DNA of 64,000 nucleotides from Strongylocentrotus droebachiensis (lineage: Eukaryota; Echinodermata; Echinoidea; Camarodonta; Strongylocentrotidae). Below, one piece after another: positions 1 to 43,900 of this stretch; positions within the stretch are counted from its first letter, which is position 1; each line of letters begins with the position of its first letter. The position numbers and the translations under genes are program-made. The DNA lies in assembly GCA_035222895.1 (NCBI GenBank), contig JAVYIG010005351.1, positions 62,001 through 126,000 of the forward strand. Direction: 5' to 3'. A model generated the notes under the pieces. The model was given only the letters and a program-made list of their open reading frames with translations. It was not told the DNA's origin and searched no databases.

Positions 1-672
1 TATGTTAGAAAACAATTGCAGCTGTTCAGTGGGAGTGTTTTAATCATCCTGTAAACAAAATGGAGGCCTACTATGGAGGGAAAAAAAATTATAATTTGTA
101 TTTAATTCCCCCTTTCTTAACCCTACCGTAACCCCATAATATTGAATTATTCTTTAAATTGTTTGCATTTTTATTTTCCCGCTATATCAACCTGCAGGGC
201 TAGGGAGAATTCAATCTATTAATAGATCAATGGCTCAGACACCAGTTGGCGCTATCGCGAAGAAAATCCTTTCAATCAATTATGACGTCATCAATCGTTC
301 AACAGGTGTCTCATTTGCATAATATTTTCTTAATCTTTATCCAGGCCAAATTTTTCTCAAAGAAAACTGAAATTGTATCAACGAATATATGCTAAATTAT
401 TTCGGAAAGATCAAAGGATACAAAAATCATGAATTTTGCTTGCTCAAACTACAAGTGGCTTGCAATAATCAGCTACGGATCAATTATGCAAATTTGAAAT
501 ATGGTAATTTTGGATCCGCAAATAGAATCAAGATGGTCGTCGGTACAGTAAAGTTCTTGGTATCTGTAATGTAACTTGTTATGGAAGACAGTGACTTTAA
601 ACGGTTTGATTCGGCAATTTTTACGGGGATGTTATTACTATCGGAATTATTGTGACTCTAGGAGAATCCTAC
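1..672 (+). promoter_or_regulatory. Upstream region and 5' UTR of MYRF (boundaries unknown)
   Basis: AT-rich sequence upstream of the MYRF start codon. No gene is recognisable. Reading back from the ATG at 673 in frame there is no other ATG before a stop (TGA at 607-609), so the start is well fixed. The transcription start, TATA box and any upstream non-coding exon cannot be placed by eye. That this is the promoter or 5' UTR is inferred from position only. Confidence 0.4.
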
Positions 673-31045
<30,373 letters not shown>

Positions 31046-32156
31046 ATCAAGAGGAAACACTTCCACTGTTTCTGGACCGGTCAAACGATCCCACAGAAAA
31101 TTTGGTGGCAATCCTTTCAGGTGGTGTTATTCTTTAAAAGGGTTAAACTTCAGAGATGATATATTTTTGGAAATGATTGGAAGATGGGTAAAAATTGTTG
31201 ATGTTAGTAAATGCTCAAGCTTAGGTTAAGCTGAAACACTTCCGCAGTTTCTGCACCGGTCGACCGATCCCAGAGAAATTAGGTGGCAATCCTTTTAGGC
31301 TGTTTTATTCTTAAAAAGGGCTAAACTTCAGAGCTTGTATTTTTGAAAGTAGGTCAGAATTTGTGATTTTTGTAAAACACTCAGTACTGGTCAGTTGATG
31401 GCAATCTTACTGCAATGATTTTTTAATCAGGGAAAAATGTTGAAGTAGTAGGGCAATAAGCTGTGAAAAGTGTGGGGAGATGCAGTAGAGGTTGCCAATA
31501 CTCTGTCGCTAAACGTTTTACAGTACTGTCGGATCAGTGACGTTCTGCTTTTAAATGGTTAAAGAAAAAAGAAAGAGGCAGATTGTCTTGAAAAATTTTC
31601 AGAAATGTTCAATCATGGAAGTATAGATTCACCTTTTGTCGAAAAAAGTTCCATGAACAAAATTGTGAAATTTTACGATTAGTGATTGCCTTTTGTAAAT
31701 AGATATATCATGTACACCATATACAAGTACTTGTAAGTTTTTTGAAAATAGAAAGCCAATTAGTACTAGATCTCTTTCAATGTAGTACTTCTTTGTATAT
31801 TCCTTCAAGATTTTATAATGGGATAGCCATTTTCAAATTGTATATTTTTTATTAAGAGAAAGAGAGTTATATCTTGTTTTGGTTTGATTGGCAATGCAAC
31901 GGTTCAAGCCTTGCATTAGTGGAGGATAATTGAGAGAGCAAAAATTTGGTTTCTTTTGGAATAGATCTCCCTTACATGGGTGGTGTAAATGATTTTACCG
32001 TCTTGTCATCATGCACAACGTTCATTGTACTTTCCAACTTGGAAATATAAAAGTAGTTGTGTTTGTTACAGGGATGTATGCTATTAACATGTATACTTTT
32101 AACCAAATTACATTCATATTATTTTGGGAATGATGTATCAAATATCGCTCTCACAA

Positions 32157-32162
32157 AATAAA
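32157..32162 (+). promoter_or_regulatory. Candidate polyadenylation signal for MYRF
   Basis: AATAAA about 1.1 kb after the stop codon in AT-rich sequence. Other AATAAA copies exist further on, so this is only one possibility. Confidence 0.3.
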
Positions 32163-34504
32163 CATAATTGTGATTGTAACAACGTTAAAAGCACTAAAAA
32201 ATTAGTAATTATTTTTGGGGGGACATTGTTTTGAATTGAGATAGGGAGTAAAGGTGAGCACAACATAAAAAATGTATATCAAAGTCATAATTTTCAAGTT
32301 TTTTTTCTTCAGGAATCAGCAGTACTAGTGTCATCTATGTGAAGTACTTAATCTTTTTTTTTGTACTACTGGTATCTGTAAAAATATTGGAGAAATCTAC
32401 TTAAGAACATGAATATGTAATGAATCTTCTCTATTGAAGAAGAGGAATGTTGTTTTAGAGTTTGAGTCTGATTACCGAGCTGCTCTACTGACGTCAGGCA
32501 GTTGCACATTCCATATCGAAATACATGTCTTTCAATGATGTATCACGCCGTTATTGAAAATGTTTATAATTCTGCAATTAGAACTCCTGTGACCAAATAT
32601 GTCAAAATGTGATATATCTGAGGCCTTGTTATATCAAATTAAGAACAAATGAAGAGAAAGAGTTTTCTTCTTCCAATGCTTTTATAATTTAACTCTCCCA
32701 AGTCGATAATGGAAATTGAAGTCAGTCTTTCCTTTGTGACTTTTAACTAATTGCCTAATTTTCAAGCTTTTTAGTGATTCACTTCGATGGCTCTATGGAT
32801 AACAGCCATACAGGTGAATAAAAACAACAAAAAAGAAGGAAAAAATGCCTTATTTTTGTAGAAGCCCTTTGGACTTTCACATTGCCGGAGAGGGAGTTGC
32901 TAGAAACAATAACAAGACAAATAACTCATATTGACAAAAGACTTATTGAATGTGTGATTTTTATACCATTTTTAATGGCTTCAATCAGAATTTTTATCCG
33001 AAATTGAATGTATATATTGAATATTTTGCTACACCTTTATATAATCATTATATACACATGTATGAATATTTTCAGATACTGTATAAGCTGTTGTTTTCAC
33101 AGGGCATTTGCTTGTGCAACTTTCATGATCCACGATAATGGAATGATGATTATCGAGAAGTATGTCATTGGTTGTGGCTTCAAGTGAATTTGTCCAAAAA
33201 CCTTCGATCTGCGAAAATGTCTTTACGTGAAAATATTGGCTTACCGGTATACAGTACTGGTAACTACATGCATATCTCGTGTTATATCCTTGTACTTCAG
33301 CTATTTTTTTTGTTTTAGATCGAGTGATATATTTACGTTGTATGTGTTATGTAGAGATGTACGAGTGTGGATGTATTTTAACCCTTTGAAGTCTGGATAT
33401 TATATCTAGGACTAAATTGTTCACACTTTTTTCAAATTGGCAACTATAATACATTTCTTTTATTACTATATTATTACATAAAATGTGATGTGTCCCAAAG
33501 ACAATATACATGTTCTACCAAATTTGATAAAATGCACAATTTTGTTTTCTCATCTTGGTCAATATTTTGGTTCAATAATTGGTGTATAAGGTCGGTAATT
33601 CACTACTCACAAGATTTGAAAGCTATATATTAAACTCAACCGGATTATCCAAACTTAGAGCAAGATACCTTTATTTTAGACAGAAAATTATCTTTAAAAT
33701 TGTTCTATATATTCATTTATTTTCTGATTTATAAAAATGCATTTTACATGCAGTATAAATTTCCTATAGAGCAATTATAAATATGTTGTGTGTCGTACGT
33801 GTTAAACCATAAATGTATCAATGTACTTTCTAAAATCTTTATATTTGTACATAAAATTTTAAGAAATTAGATAACAAAGTGATTTATTGACAAGATTTAA
33901 TAGCTAAATCAGACTTTTTATGAGAAATTTGCTTGTAGAAAATTATCAAAGGCTGCAAAATTGGGAAATGATGTGTACTTAACAATCTTGCTTGGTGGAA
34001 GGGTCTTTTATTTCAAATGCGCATAGGATTTATGTACTTTGTGGGATTTATAAGTTTGAAAAATCATGGAGAATAGATTTCGCAGTTTTCTCACATTCTT
34101 AAAAACAAACATATATATTACAAATCGAGTTGAATAAGTGTACATGACGTGATTCAATGATTTAAGCTACCTGTAAGTTGTGAGAGTATTCTCAAAATAA
34201 TTAATTAGTAAAGAAATCACCTAATTCGGCCCATTCTGTCATTAATTTGGAGACATTCCACAAGTATAAACTTTTTGCTGAATTGAGATATCTGTCAAAA
34301 TCTTTAAAGTTGTAAAGTGAGAGTTTTTCAAAGTGGTGTGTTTAGCTCTCCCCTCAAGGGGAAGTATTCTGTCTTTTGTAAACTTCTCACGATTGTGTTT
34401 ATTATAATCATGTCCGTAAAATATTTGTTCAAACCTGATATTCCATTCATATACTACTTATATGTTAACATTCATGTACTTAAAGAAACCAAGTATTAAA
34501 AGGG

Positions 34505-34590
34505 AGATGGTTGTCAGTTTCCATGTGCGGAAGGTCATAATTCGCTGACACCACACTAAGTGGAAATACCATTAATGGGTGTACAAGTCT
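34505..34590 (+). repeat. Dispersed repeat copy (partner at 43190-43265)
   Basis: GGAGATGG.TGTCAGTTTCC...AAATACCATTAATGGGTGTACAAG closely matches 43190-43265. Non-coding; family unknown. Confidence 0.6.
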
Positions 34591-35116
34591 TGCACACAGC
34601 AAACCTGCAGTCCCATCAAGAAATATACCCTTAGTCTCAGAGAGTCTTTGGGTGAGGGAAAATGTAATATAATAAATTTACCATATGGGGGATAGGTGTA
34701 AAAAGCAGAGCATTACATAAGGCCTGTTGGTCATAACACTGAAGGCTTATCCTGGTGATTGACAAAACCTGTTATTGGTGTCGAATTTCCCATAAGGGCA
34801 CACTACTATGCATCTTAAACACCAGTTTTGGCTCTGGTTTTCTTCAGATGGTGTGTACCTGTTCTGTTATTAGAATTCCATGTTTATCTTACTTTTTAGT
34901 CTGGTAATTAAAAGATAGGTTTTTATTTTAGACCCATGCCTCCATTAAACCATCCCTTTGATGTGATAGCTGAATGTGTGTCTACTCTGTGTTTTTATTC
35001 AGTCGAGAGAGTTTTGGGTGATGACAAATGGATTGGAAGGAAGTGAATATATGTAGGCCATTCGTGTAATGAAATCAAATTACTGTACATGTAAATGCAT
35101 ACCTTTCATCAAGTAT

Positions 35117-35330
35117 CGTGTACGAGAGAAAAAGAAGGAGAAAAAGTAGAAGGAGAAAGAGGAGGAGAAGAAAAAGAAAAAGAGGAATAAGAAGGAGAAG
35201 AAGAAAAGACGGAGAAGAAGAAGAGGAACGAGAAGGGGAAGGAGAAAAAGAGGAAGGGGAAGGAGAAAAAGAGGAATGAGAAGGGGAAGGAGGAGAAGAA
35301 AAGTAGACGAAAAAGTAGAAAAGAAAATTC
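35117..35330 (+). repeat. GAA/GGA purine-rich tract
   Basis: About 210 bp of AGAAGGAGAAAAAG-type purine sequence on the + strand. It produces artificial Leu/Phe-rich open frames on the other strand. Confidence 0.9.
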
Positions 35331-35689
35331 TGACTATTCTATAAATCTTGCAATAGGTCAATGTCATTAGTGAAATGTCAATAAATTTGAATACATTATT
35401 GAATAACTGATTAATTATACATTGTTTCATATCAATGAAAACGATACGAGACGATATTTGAAAAGTTACGTAACTAGTATGTCATTACATATGTCTTTAA
35501 TATCATTTCAGCATGATATACATGATCATGTATGTCATGTAACTATCTCACACACATCAAATACAGATAATTTTTTACGTTACTAAAATCTTGCTAATTA
35601 GAAATCTATGCATGATACATCTTGAATCCATACAGCCCAAGCCTCTTTCTCACTGATCCATTTCTCTCATTTATCTCCCATATGGTCAC

Positions 35690-35865
35690 CTTGAGGGTGT
35701 ATGGCAATCACTAACAAAGGCTTTTGTCATCCTACCAGGTCCCCATTTATCTCCTGGGTATGGAGTGGCAAATGAAGAAAAATGCCTTGCCAAAGGACAT
35801 TGGTACCATATTGGAGATCTTTGCTTTCCAAGTCGAGAGCTTAAACCACTCGCCTACGACACCTC
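35690..35865 (-). repeat. SINE fragment in the MYRF-phosphatase spacer
   Basis: CCAGGTCCCCATTTATCTCC, GGAGTGGCAAATG, CTTGCCAAAGGACATTGG and GCTTAAACCACTCGCC are the minus-strand SINE body and head, as at 16681-17034. Diverged. Confidence 0.6.
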
Positions 35866-36790
35866 AACATAGTAATTGACACAATATACGACACATCCTC
35901 TGGCAACAGTGATAAATATCCTCCACTAACTTAATAACTTAAACCGATATACCCAAACCATAGCCAGATACATTATCTAAAATCAATTTATTGCATTCCT
36001 CACACTAATCCTATATTTGACATTATAAATCATTGGGCCAATAAGGCACGAGCAAATAATTTATTTATTTTGCAAGAAAATATGTCAAATATGCAATGTC
36101 TAATTCCCATTGGGAATAATGTTCTCGTATTCCAATGTTTCCACATAAAGAAAAGAATTACATTCATATGAAGGGGTAATTTGACTGTTCTATATTTTCT
36201 TGCTCACATTCGTCTCAAAATGAACTTCACATCAATCTTTACAACTTTACAGTATCAAAAATAAGCTCCTACTAAAAACTCTGCACACATTTATGTCAAC
36301 TATTCTTTAGAAGCATATAGATTTTTTTACAATGTGTCTATGATATAAAGCCTTACTGAGCACTGAGCCCACAAACATGTATCAAAAATGACATTTCATA
36401 ACACAAATTATCTATCCTATAGCCCCATGTTTCATTGCTTATCTTGAAACCAAAATTTGTCCATGATCTCTTACTTCACAATTCTGAAACTCAAGAGGAA
36501 AGACAAGCATTTTTAACCATAAATATTATGGAAAAAAATATTATTTGCAACAGAAAAAAACGAGGGATACAAAGTACCTGTGGCATTAAAACCAATGATT
36601 GATCGAACCTGCAATGCTGACTACCTTAATCCTTAAAACAGAACGAGGATAGTTTGACCAGGCAGTGTGCAATTGGGCTAGGTCATCAACACCTACAAAT
36701 TGGCGAGACCACTTATCTTCATCCAAACCTCTCTGAAAACAGATGCAACGTCAATACTGCAAGTCTACCAACACAGTCAATTCTTCTTTT

Positions 36791-37013
36791 TTAGTATGTG
36801 CCATGTCCTGAGACGTTGGTGACTATGGACTGCCACAACTCTTTGTCCCATATTCTATGAAGTAATTCATTCTCCCCAAGATCAATTCCACTTTCAGAAA
36901 TCCCACTCCTTAAGCTACTCATCCACAGAATCCTCCTACTACCCCTACTCCTCCCCTCAATTCTTCCAGTCAGTGCAAGATTTTCCAAACTTTTTGAATA
37001 ACATGACCCAATA
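36791..37013 (-). pseudogene. LINE ORF2 C-terminal fragment directly after the phosphatase stop codon
   Basis: On the minus strand it reads [20 protein letters not shown], then [20 protein letters not shown], nearly identical to 42252-42655. This is the tail of a non-LTR retrotransposon reverse-transcriptase ORF. Both copies end in GGCACATA followed by a purine-rich AAG tail. Alignment with the other copy extends to about 37013, within ten bases of the phosphatase stop codon (37020). Confidence 0.75.
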
Positions 37014-37019
37014 CCTTAT

Positions 37020-40000
37020 CTAATCTAAAAGCTTCCCTAAATGACCTATCGACTCGATGTAAAGGTCTGGCACCAGTTCCCTCTCCTTCTCTTTCTCGCT
37101 CCCTTGGAAACCGAGAATTTCTTCCTCGCTCGTGACCCCCGTCAGAACAGCCAGGGTCTTCAGCCCACAGTTCTTGCCGAGGAGGATGTCTGTGTTCAGG
37201 CGGTCTCCAATCATTATGGTCCGTTCTGGGTTGACATCAAACCTTCATTACAACAACAAAATGAAAACAATATTATGTTTCAGGCAATCTCTGATCACTA
37301 CACTTCGTTCAGGGTTGATGTCAAACCTATGTCCCAAAATAAAATATAAGAACTGTTAAATTTTTTGGGCAATCAACAATCATAATAGTTCGATTAGGGT
37401 TGAAGTCAAACTAAAACTGTACATTCCAAATCAAATGAATGAATCCAACAAATATTGGCTGAGATATGACCATCTGAATAAATAGTTTTCCTATAGGAGC
37501 TCAGTGTTATTTTGCTCTGGTTCGTAATGTTATGAACCAGACCAATATAACACTGAGTTCCTATAGCAAATCTGTTTATTCATATGGTCATATCTCAGCC
37601 AATACTTAACATATTCAATTGATTTTCAACATTTGGACATTATTTCCCATGCTCTTTCAGAAAATGCAGAAAAATAGAGAAATTCTCAAAATAGATTTTT
37701 GATGATGTTATTTTGATGTATTATTTCAATGAGGAATAAACAATCTTTCTAATGGTTCTAAAAAAATCAATAAAACCATGACAAGGGTAAAATCTTCATA
37801 CATGTAACTAGTCACCCTGCTGAATTTTGCCTTGGTACATATTTGTACAGAATTTATAATGGAAAGAGGAAACATAAACTCACTTTTCTTGGATACATTC
37901 GAACATGAACTTGCTAGGTTTACCAAGAATTGTTGCAGTCCTGTTTGAAGCAACTTCTACAGGCCGCACTAACGAACCCGTGCCTGCGTTTCGAGAATAC
38001 ATGGAAAGAGAAAAATACAGACACAATTCTATTTAATGTATTTATTTTTCCATTTCACGTTCAACATGGATATTTGTTTCGTTCACAGGTAAAATAAAGG
38101 CTCACACATATGATTTACAAAGAACAGATGCTGGTTACAAAATATGGATATATTCTGGTGTTGAAAATAAAATACGGTAATCATACGTGATATTAATATA
38201 TCATTTGGTTATGGCTTGTCTTTTCCTTAAATTACATAATTTAGCTGTCTTCATGCATATCTCTATATATATCAAGATTATTCACCACTATACACATTCA
38301 TCTTTTAAAACTGATTTGAAGTATACAGTGGAAAGGGTGTATGAGGACATTTTTCTTGTCTTCTTTTACATTTGTGCTTTGTCACCTTACTTTTTGAAAC
38401 TTTACCAATAATATATTAAACACTATTCGATAAAACATACTTGAGATACATATACTTATCATTTCCTAAATCTTCTGCTTTATAATGAAATCATATAAAT
38501 TATTGTGCATGAGATTTGAAAAAGAGTAAACAGGATATGAGAGATATACATGAACATATACAGTGTATACTGAATGAGAGAGAGAGAGAGACAGAGAGAG
38601 ACAGGCAGAGAGAATTTGAGAGGAATAGAGAGAGGGAGATACATGTAGGGAGAGAGAGAGAAGTCGAGACAGATATAATTTGAGTGGAACAGAGAGCACC
38701 AAAGACGTACCGGTAAAAAAAAGAAATTCTTGGCTATTAAACAGATCGAGAAACACAAAATGCAGTTAAGATAAAATAGGCAAACAGACAAATACTATCC
38801 ATAATAATAATACAGTCAAACCAGTCTATAGCGACCACCCAAGGGAAACACAAAAAGTGGCCTTTGTAGACAGGTTCCTTTAGTACATGATTCAATGAGA
38901 AACCATTTTCAAGGGGAAACAACAAATGTGGCCTTTGTAGACAGGTGGTCGCTAAAGCAGGTTTGACTGTATAAACATGCAGACTGCAGAAAGATAATAT
39001 ATTGAAACTCCTCATTTTTACCTGGCATGATAAGTTCAGAATTCTTCATGGGGAATTGCTGATCGATGTTGGTTCCGATGAAAACAGAGTTGGGCCTATT
39101 AAGGTAGGACGCTGCCTTGAGGAGCTTCATGAAACTGAAGTACTGATCAAACCCTACGACGACCCCATTGACCTGTGATAATTACACAACAGACAGTTGA
39201 TAAATAATAGACATGACTTACACATTAAAGTTGATACTCAATGACGATATGCTGAAGATGTTCTACTACTTAATTTATACTGGGAATCTCGCTCGACAAG
39301 CCTAGCTTTTCTGAGATTCTTGATATTTTCCTCTCAGTTAAATCAAGCAATATTTTGTCCATTCTCAAACTTTAAAATGTACTCTGTAAACTTATTTTGT
39401 TTTGTAGATACTTATCAATATGTGTTACATGTATAATTCATTTGTTCTATTATATATTGTAATACTGTATGGTCTATATATTTTATTTCAAAATGTTGAT
39501 ATTTGAGTGGAAAATTAAATAAATCAAATCAATAATAGACAGTATACCGATAGGAATCAAGTCTCCAAACAATTCTTGAGTGCTATAAAGGCAGATGTGC
39601 TATTAAAAGCAGAGGTAATAATACTGGATCGCCGGGAGTGGCAGTGAGCCAGATATGAGTGCTACAGTGAAACCTTTATATAAAGACCACTCAAGGGAGA
39701 CAAACAGTGGTATTTATAGGCAGGTGGTCTTTATAGACAGGTGATCTTTAATTACAGGCTTCTTTAAGTACCTACATGTTTTTAGTGAGAAGCCACTTTC
39801 AAGGGAGACAAACAATGGGGTCTTTATAGATAGGTTGTCTTTCTATAAAATGTGATCGCTAAAGCAGGTTTGACTGTATAAAAAACACTATTATTATTGG
39901 TGGTGTTCTTGTTTTTTGTAATTATTAGGGAAGTTTACTTTGGCATGAAGTTGGCTCTGATATACAAAAGCATAACAATGAGAGAAATGGATCGTCAAAA

Positions 40001-40437
40001 GTTTGAAGGCAATCTGATACAATATCAGAAAATCATGAAGCTTTAAAGTTGTGGTTGTTAAAAGCAGATTGACAACTGTTAGATTCACCTTGCAAGAACC
40101 TCTTACCATATGTTATGTTTGATTTGTACTAAAAATATTCATAAATTTTATTATTATTATCACGCTTATCACAATTATTATGATACTTACATCTGGGTCT
40201 AGAACTACGTTGTCAGCCCGATGATCTAGAATTTGACCTTCAACGTTGTCTGGCTGTAATGAAGATAGAACAAAAAGATTGAGAGTAGGAGTGATAGAAA
40301 GATAAAGAGGGAGAGAGAGAAAAAACAAATAGAGATAGATCAATATATTACTACTACTACTACTACTTCTACTGCTACTACTACAACTACTACTACTACT
40401 ACTACTATTACTGCTACTACTACTACTACTATTACTG

Positions 40438-40481
<44 letters not shown>

Positions 40482-40520
40482 GCTACTACTACAACTACTA
40501 CTACTACTACTACTACTACG

Positions 40521-40551
<31 letters not shown>

Positions 40552-40810
40552 TTACTGCTACTACTACTACTCCTACTACTACTACTCCTACTACTACTAC
40601 TCCTACTACCACTACTAAATTACTACTACTACTACTACTACTACTACTAGTACTAATACATTACTACTACTACTACTACTACTACTTTTACTACTACTCC
40701 ACTACTACTACTCCTACTCTACTACTACTCCACTACTACTACTCCAATTACTACTACTACTCCTACTGCTACTTCTACTACTACAACTACTACTACTACT
40801 ACTATAACTT

Positions 40811-40843
<33 letters not shown>

Positions 40844-40924
40844 CTATTACTACTACTACTCCTACTGTTACTTCTACTACTACGACTACTACTACTACTA
40901 CTATAACTTCTACTACTACTACTA

Positions 40925-40962
<38 letters not shown>

Positions 40963-43900
40963 TGTATACTACTTCTACTACTATTAAAACTTTAACAACT
41001 ACTACTAATCCAAAATGAAACTATGGTCTTAACTGCAGAATAACAACCATGTGTACAACGTGGTTACGATCATGATCGTAGAAAGGGTGAGAGTAATGTT
41101 AAGGCCTAGGATTAAGGTAAGAGTTACATATAATATTCTGCAGGTGTTCCAAATAGCTCTTTTTTTAGGAGACTATAATGTGACTTACCCCCGTGCCTAT
41201 GTAGTCGATACCATGAAGCTTCATCTCCTCCTCCAAGCCTGACATCCCCATCAGATAAACCTTGCCAGTGAAGTTCAGCTTGTGCTTCAGATACAGGGCA
41301 GCACAGTACGCAGTGCCAAAGATCTCGTCCTGAGGATTAGATAAATGTCATACTTTTAACACACATCATGCTTTACTTACGATTTCGAATTATTTTCTTC
41401 TGCATTCCATATACCGGTAAGGGTAATTCCATATATTAGTGACCCACTTTGTGACATTTTTAGTGTCCCTGTTACACAAGGAACCCACACGTAAGTGGCT
41501 CGACTGAGTAAAGACTTAAATAGTGGAGTATAAGTGTTAAGTGATTCTAGGTATGAGGATGCAATATTATACTTGGAAATCACTTTACAACCTCACTCCA
41601 CTATTTCAGTCTTTACTCAGAGCCACAAATACGTGTGGGCTCTTTATGTAACAGGGACACCCAAAATAAGTGGGTCCCTAATTTATGGAATTATACCCAT
41701 AAATATAAACAGTTTTTTGTAACAAAACAAACATAAAATACAAAATAGTCCTTTCTGACAATGAATCACAAACAAGCAAATATACATAACAATTAATAAT
41801 AGGGGGACAAAAACAACAATTTATTCTTGCCATTTCCCGGATATTTCAATATATTTTATTGATCCACTTTTTAATTTATTGTATTTGAATGTAACTTTAA
41901 TGTTGATTTTTATCTTTTGTAAATTCAATTTGTTTCAGCCTTTGGCTGCTATTTTCAATGTAAATTTTGTAAATAATAAACCAGTTCAAATTTAAATCAA
42001 ATCAAATCTAATTAACCAAAAATAAACCAGATTATATTTGACTGAATGATTCTTCTTACCTTGGATACTATAAATCCCATTTTTGTGAATTTCTCCTGGT
42101 ATTGAAGTCTTGACTTTGTGCTATTGTTGGTTACAAAAATTGGTTGCTTGCCCTGTAGGAAAGAAAAATGACACATGTACATCTATAAATACCTTGATTT
42201 GAAGCAAACAATACATTCAATACTAAATTACTTCTTCTTCTTCTTCTTCTTCTATGTGCCATATCCTGAGACGTTGGCGACCATGGAGTGCCACAACTCT
42301 CTATCCCATATTCTATGAAGTAATTCATTCTCCCCGAGATCAATTCCACATTCAGAAATCCCACTCCTTAAGCTACTCATCCACAGAATCCTCCTTCTAC
42401 CCCTACTCCTCCTCCCCTCGATTCTTCCAGTCAGTGCAAGATTTCCCAAACCATTCTTCCGTATAACATGGCCCAAGAAGCTCAGCTGTCGACCTCTTAT
42501 ATTATTCAGAAGCTTTCGTCTTGTTCCTGCCATGGCAAATACCTCATCATTAGAAATTCTTTCTGTCCATGAAATTCTTAGCATCCTTCTCAGGCACCAA
42601 ACTTCACAACTTTCCAGTCGCTTTCTTAGGTCTGATGTCAGGGTCCAAGCTTCACTAAATTACACATGAATCAAATCTCTACATTTAGTTTCTATTAGTT
42701 TAATGTGTTTTTACTTGCACTTGATTTGGCATATTTTACTGTAAATTGACAAATGCTTTGTCAACACACACCATTTCTGCACTTCATGGCACTCCTTGCA
42801 GTTTCTCGACTCACCTACCATCCTAGTATAGCTTCCTAAGTGAGCTGCCAAAGGGATTACTCCATCAAGTATCAAGTAATAAGTGTTAAATTGAAACAAA
42901 GAAACATTAAATGTAGTCCCTATATTGACCTTATTTGTAATGAGAGAATTTAGCAGTCAACGAGTTCCATTTCACACAGAGTTAATGGTTTAAAGTTATA
43001 CTCACCATTGACCTGAGTTTATTGATCGTCTCGGCAGCACCGGGGACTGCGATATTAGAATGCCAGAGAACACCTAAAAATAAGGAATAAACAATAATTA
43101 TATCAACATAAATATACACATTGCATTCGAGAGGCTCTTGTTGAGTGGAAAATATATCAAGTCTGAGGGAATGAGAGAAATCATTTAAATGGAGATGGTC
43201 ACCAGTTTCCTGTAGGTCATGATTCACAGACAGCAAACTTGGTGGAAATACAATTAATGGGTGTACAAGAGAAATATGTAAATTAATTATACAATTGACA
43301 CAACAATTAACTTTTGTGACTGACTTGAGAATTTGTCCTGCCTTAATTGAGATTGAATATTGCTGTCATTCAAAATGTGCAATTATTTCATATTGGACAG
43401 TTTCTAGAAACGTTCTACTTTAACTGTTTAAGAGTATTTCAAACTAGTAAAAGTTACAAGTTAGACAATTAAACTAAAAATAATATATGAAATCTTGTGT
43501 AATATTTATATAGACCTAGGTCTAGATCTATAGATCTACAATGGTTAAAACTTAGAGAAATTGTATTTTTGTGTTCATGATTGATTGATTGCCTTGGATC
43601 ATTTATATTTATTGGTCCATTTCTTAGTCTATTCCTGACATTTTAGAGAGGAAAATAATGTTATGGCTTCAAATTCAAATTTGAAAGTGTCTTCTCCTTT
43701 CTTGTACTTTTCGCACCCCCGACGCGACGGTCAAGTAGTCCAGCTTTCATAACTCTCAACAAGTGACACTACACTACTTAATAACATGAATATGAATAGG
43801 TGGGGCTAAAATAGCAAAAACAACAAACGAATTCTAGCGGGATTCCATGTTTATCTATCATTTAAATTTCTCACACAACTTACCATCGCAATCCAGAAGA

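Larger units (their letters stand above)
31046..36790 (+). other. MYRF 3' UTR and intergenic region
   Basis: 5.7 kb with no supportable gene. The first part is the likely 3' UTR. 31041-31167 and 31220-31345 are a diverged tandem pair that includes the stop codon context. A purine tract lies at 35117-35330 and a minus SINE fragment at about 35690-35865. The Pro/Leu/Phe-rich frame opposite the purine tract is repeat-derived. The true polyadenylation site is unknown; one AATAAA lies at 32157-32162. Confidence 0.6.

Noticed and set aside
35080-35430. 116-codon Leu/Pro/Phe-rich minus-strand frame resembling a membrane protein
   Set aside because: Complement of the GAA/GGA purine tract; hydrophobicity is an artefact of composition.
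40340-40612. 90-codon poly-Val/Ala open frame on the minus strand
   Set aside because: It is the ACT trinucleotide array read in one frame; no protein signal beyond the repeat.
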